DNA of 64,000 nucleotides from Devosia submarina (GTDB lineage Bacteria > Pseudomonadota > Alphaproteobacteria > Rhizobiales > Devosiaceae). A program made the translations under genes and the position numbers. Within the stretch, counting starts at the first letter, position 1. The number at the start of each line of letters is the position of its first letter. The notes below the pieces were generated by a model. It searched no databases. It was not told the DNA's origin and worked only from the letters and a program-made list of their open reading frames with translations. This document shows, piece after piece, positions 63,659 through 64,000 of this stretch. The stretch is taken from contig NZ_PYWB01000005.1 of the NCBI RefSeq assembly GCF_003056345.1, positions 62,001 to 126,000 on the forward strand, given 5' to 3'.

Positions 63659-64000
63659 TCAGGTCATGGCGTCGATGGCTTGGCGGTGGCGGTGCATTTC
63701 GAGGAAGATGCGGTAGTCCTTGTCGAACTGCGCTCGTGCGGCGGGGTTGGGAGGATATTGCTGGCCGCCCTGCTGCATGGCAGTGCAGGCGGCGTCGAGG
63801 CTGGGGTAGAGGCCAGCAGCTGTGGCAGCGACCATGCCGGTGCCCAGAAGGGTTGCATCCCTGGTGGAGGGGACCACGACTGTGCAGTTGGTGGCGTCCG
63901 CGTAAAGCTCCATCAGCACGGGATTTTTGGTGTGCCCGCCGGTTATATGGAGCGTGTCGATGGCGTAGCCGCGGGTGTTGAGGGTTTCAAGGATGTGGCG
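63659..64000 (-). CDS. FGGY family carbohydrate kinase, C-terminal end (cut by window)
   Basis: The last 113 residues of the protein; the reading frame continues past base 64000, and the GTG at 63919 is not the real start. The nucleotide-binding motif ITGGHTKNPVLMELYADATN and TRDATLLGTGMVAATAAGLYPSLDAACTAM are the C-terminal signature of ribulokinase/xylulokinase-like FGGY enzymes, which phosphorylate pentuloses or related sugars with ATP. The closest pattern is D- or L-ribulokinase; the substrate is not certain. Confidence 0.9.
   Translation of the reverse strand, partial: RHILETLNTRGYAIDTLHITGGHTKNPVLMELYADATNCTVVVPSTRDATLLGTGMVAATAAGLYPSLDAACTAMQQGGQQYPPNPAARAQFDKDYRIFLEMHRHRQAIDAMT

Overview
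The window is GC-rich, gene-dense DNA from an alphaproteobacterium. The gene content fits Hyphomicrobiales (Rhizobiales): the order mdh-sucC-sucD-sucA-sucB-lpdA, a PhyR/NepR/EcfG general stress response locus with HWE-type histidine kinases, TamA/TamB, a YejABEF importer and several families of dispersed palindromic repeats. A Devosia-like organism is my inference and was not tested by any search. I see no rRNA, tRNA, CRISPR array, insertion sequence or prophage.

Layout. (1) 3-7307: the end of an oligopeptide-type ABC importer (two ATPases), then a DUF2264 protein, a D-2-hydroxyacid dehydrogenase, a hexapeptide acyltransferase fused to a helical domain, and a ThuA-like protein. This is probably a carbohydrate uptake and catabolism cluster. 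(2) 7317-11895: a methyltransferase, a ferritin-like stress protein, and elongation factor P with its lysine-modifying enzymes EpmA and EpmB. (3) 12008-17810, all on the minus strand: FabV, a glutathione transferase, an unusual two-gene Rieske oxygenase in which the Rieske domain sits on the reductase and not on the oxygenase, and an SDR. (4) 17945-24267: tamA-tamB. (5) 24655-30405: yejB-yejE-yejF-yejA. (6) 30604-32915: a DUF2007-like protein, an Inh-type lipoprotein and ZapE. (7) 33054-44671: the TCA-cycle cluster, with an SDR, a secreted protein and a LysE-type exporter placed between sucB and lpdA. (8) 44807-46690: a TRIC-like channel and mannonate dehydratase. (9) 46865-50128: a polar amino-acid ABC importer. 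(10) 50271-59949: the general stress response region. (11) 60196-64000: a 1116-residue transglutaminase/DUF2126 protein and the end of an FGGY sugar kinase.

How the genes work together. In the stress region, sensory HWE/HisKA_2 kinases would phosphorylate PhyR, which would sequester NepR and release EcfG. I found six sites matching GGAAC-N16/17-CGTT, the EcfG promoter consensus. They lie in front of the DUF892 gene, DUF1328, phyR, a GAF-PAS kinase, a DUF883-like/holin-like pair and an operon of two tiny membrane proteins. The window therefore shows both the regulator and part of its regulon. A single-domain receiver next to ecfG carries Glu at the phosphorylation position.

The observation I consider most likely to be under-described is the Rieske arrangement at 14069-16855. 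A catalytic subunit keeps the iron-ligand motif but has lost its Rieske cluster segment. Its neighbour is a fusion of Rieske, flavin/NAD and plant-type ferredoxin domains. The second is a hairpin repeat whose arms differ between two copies yet stay self-complementary.
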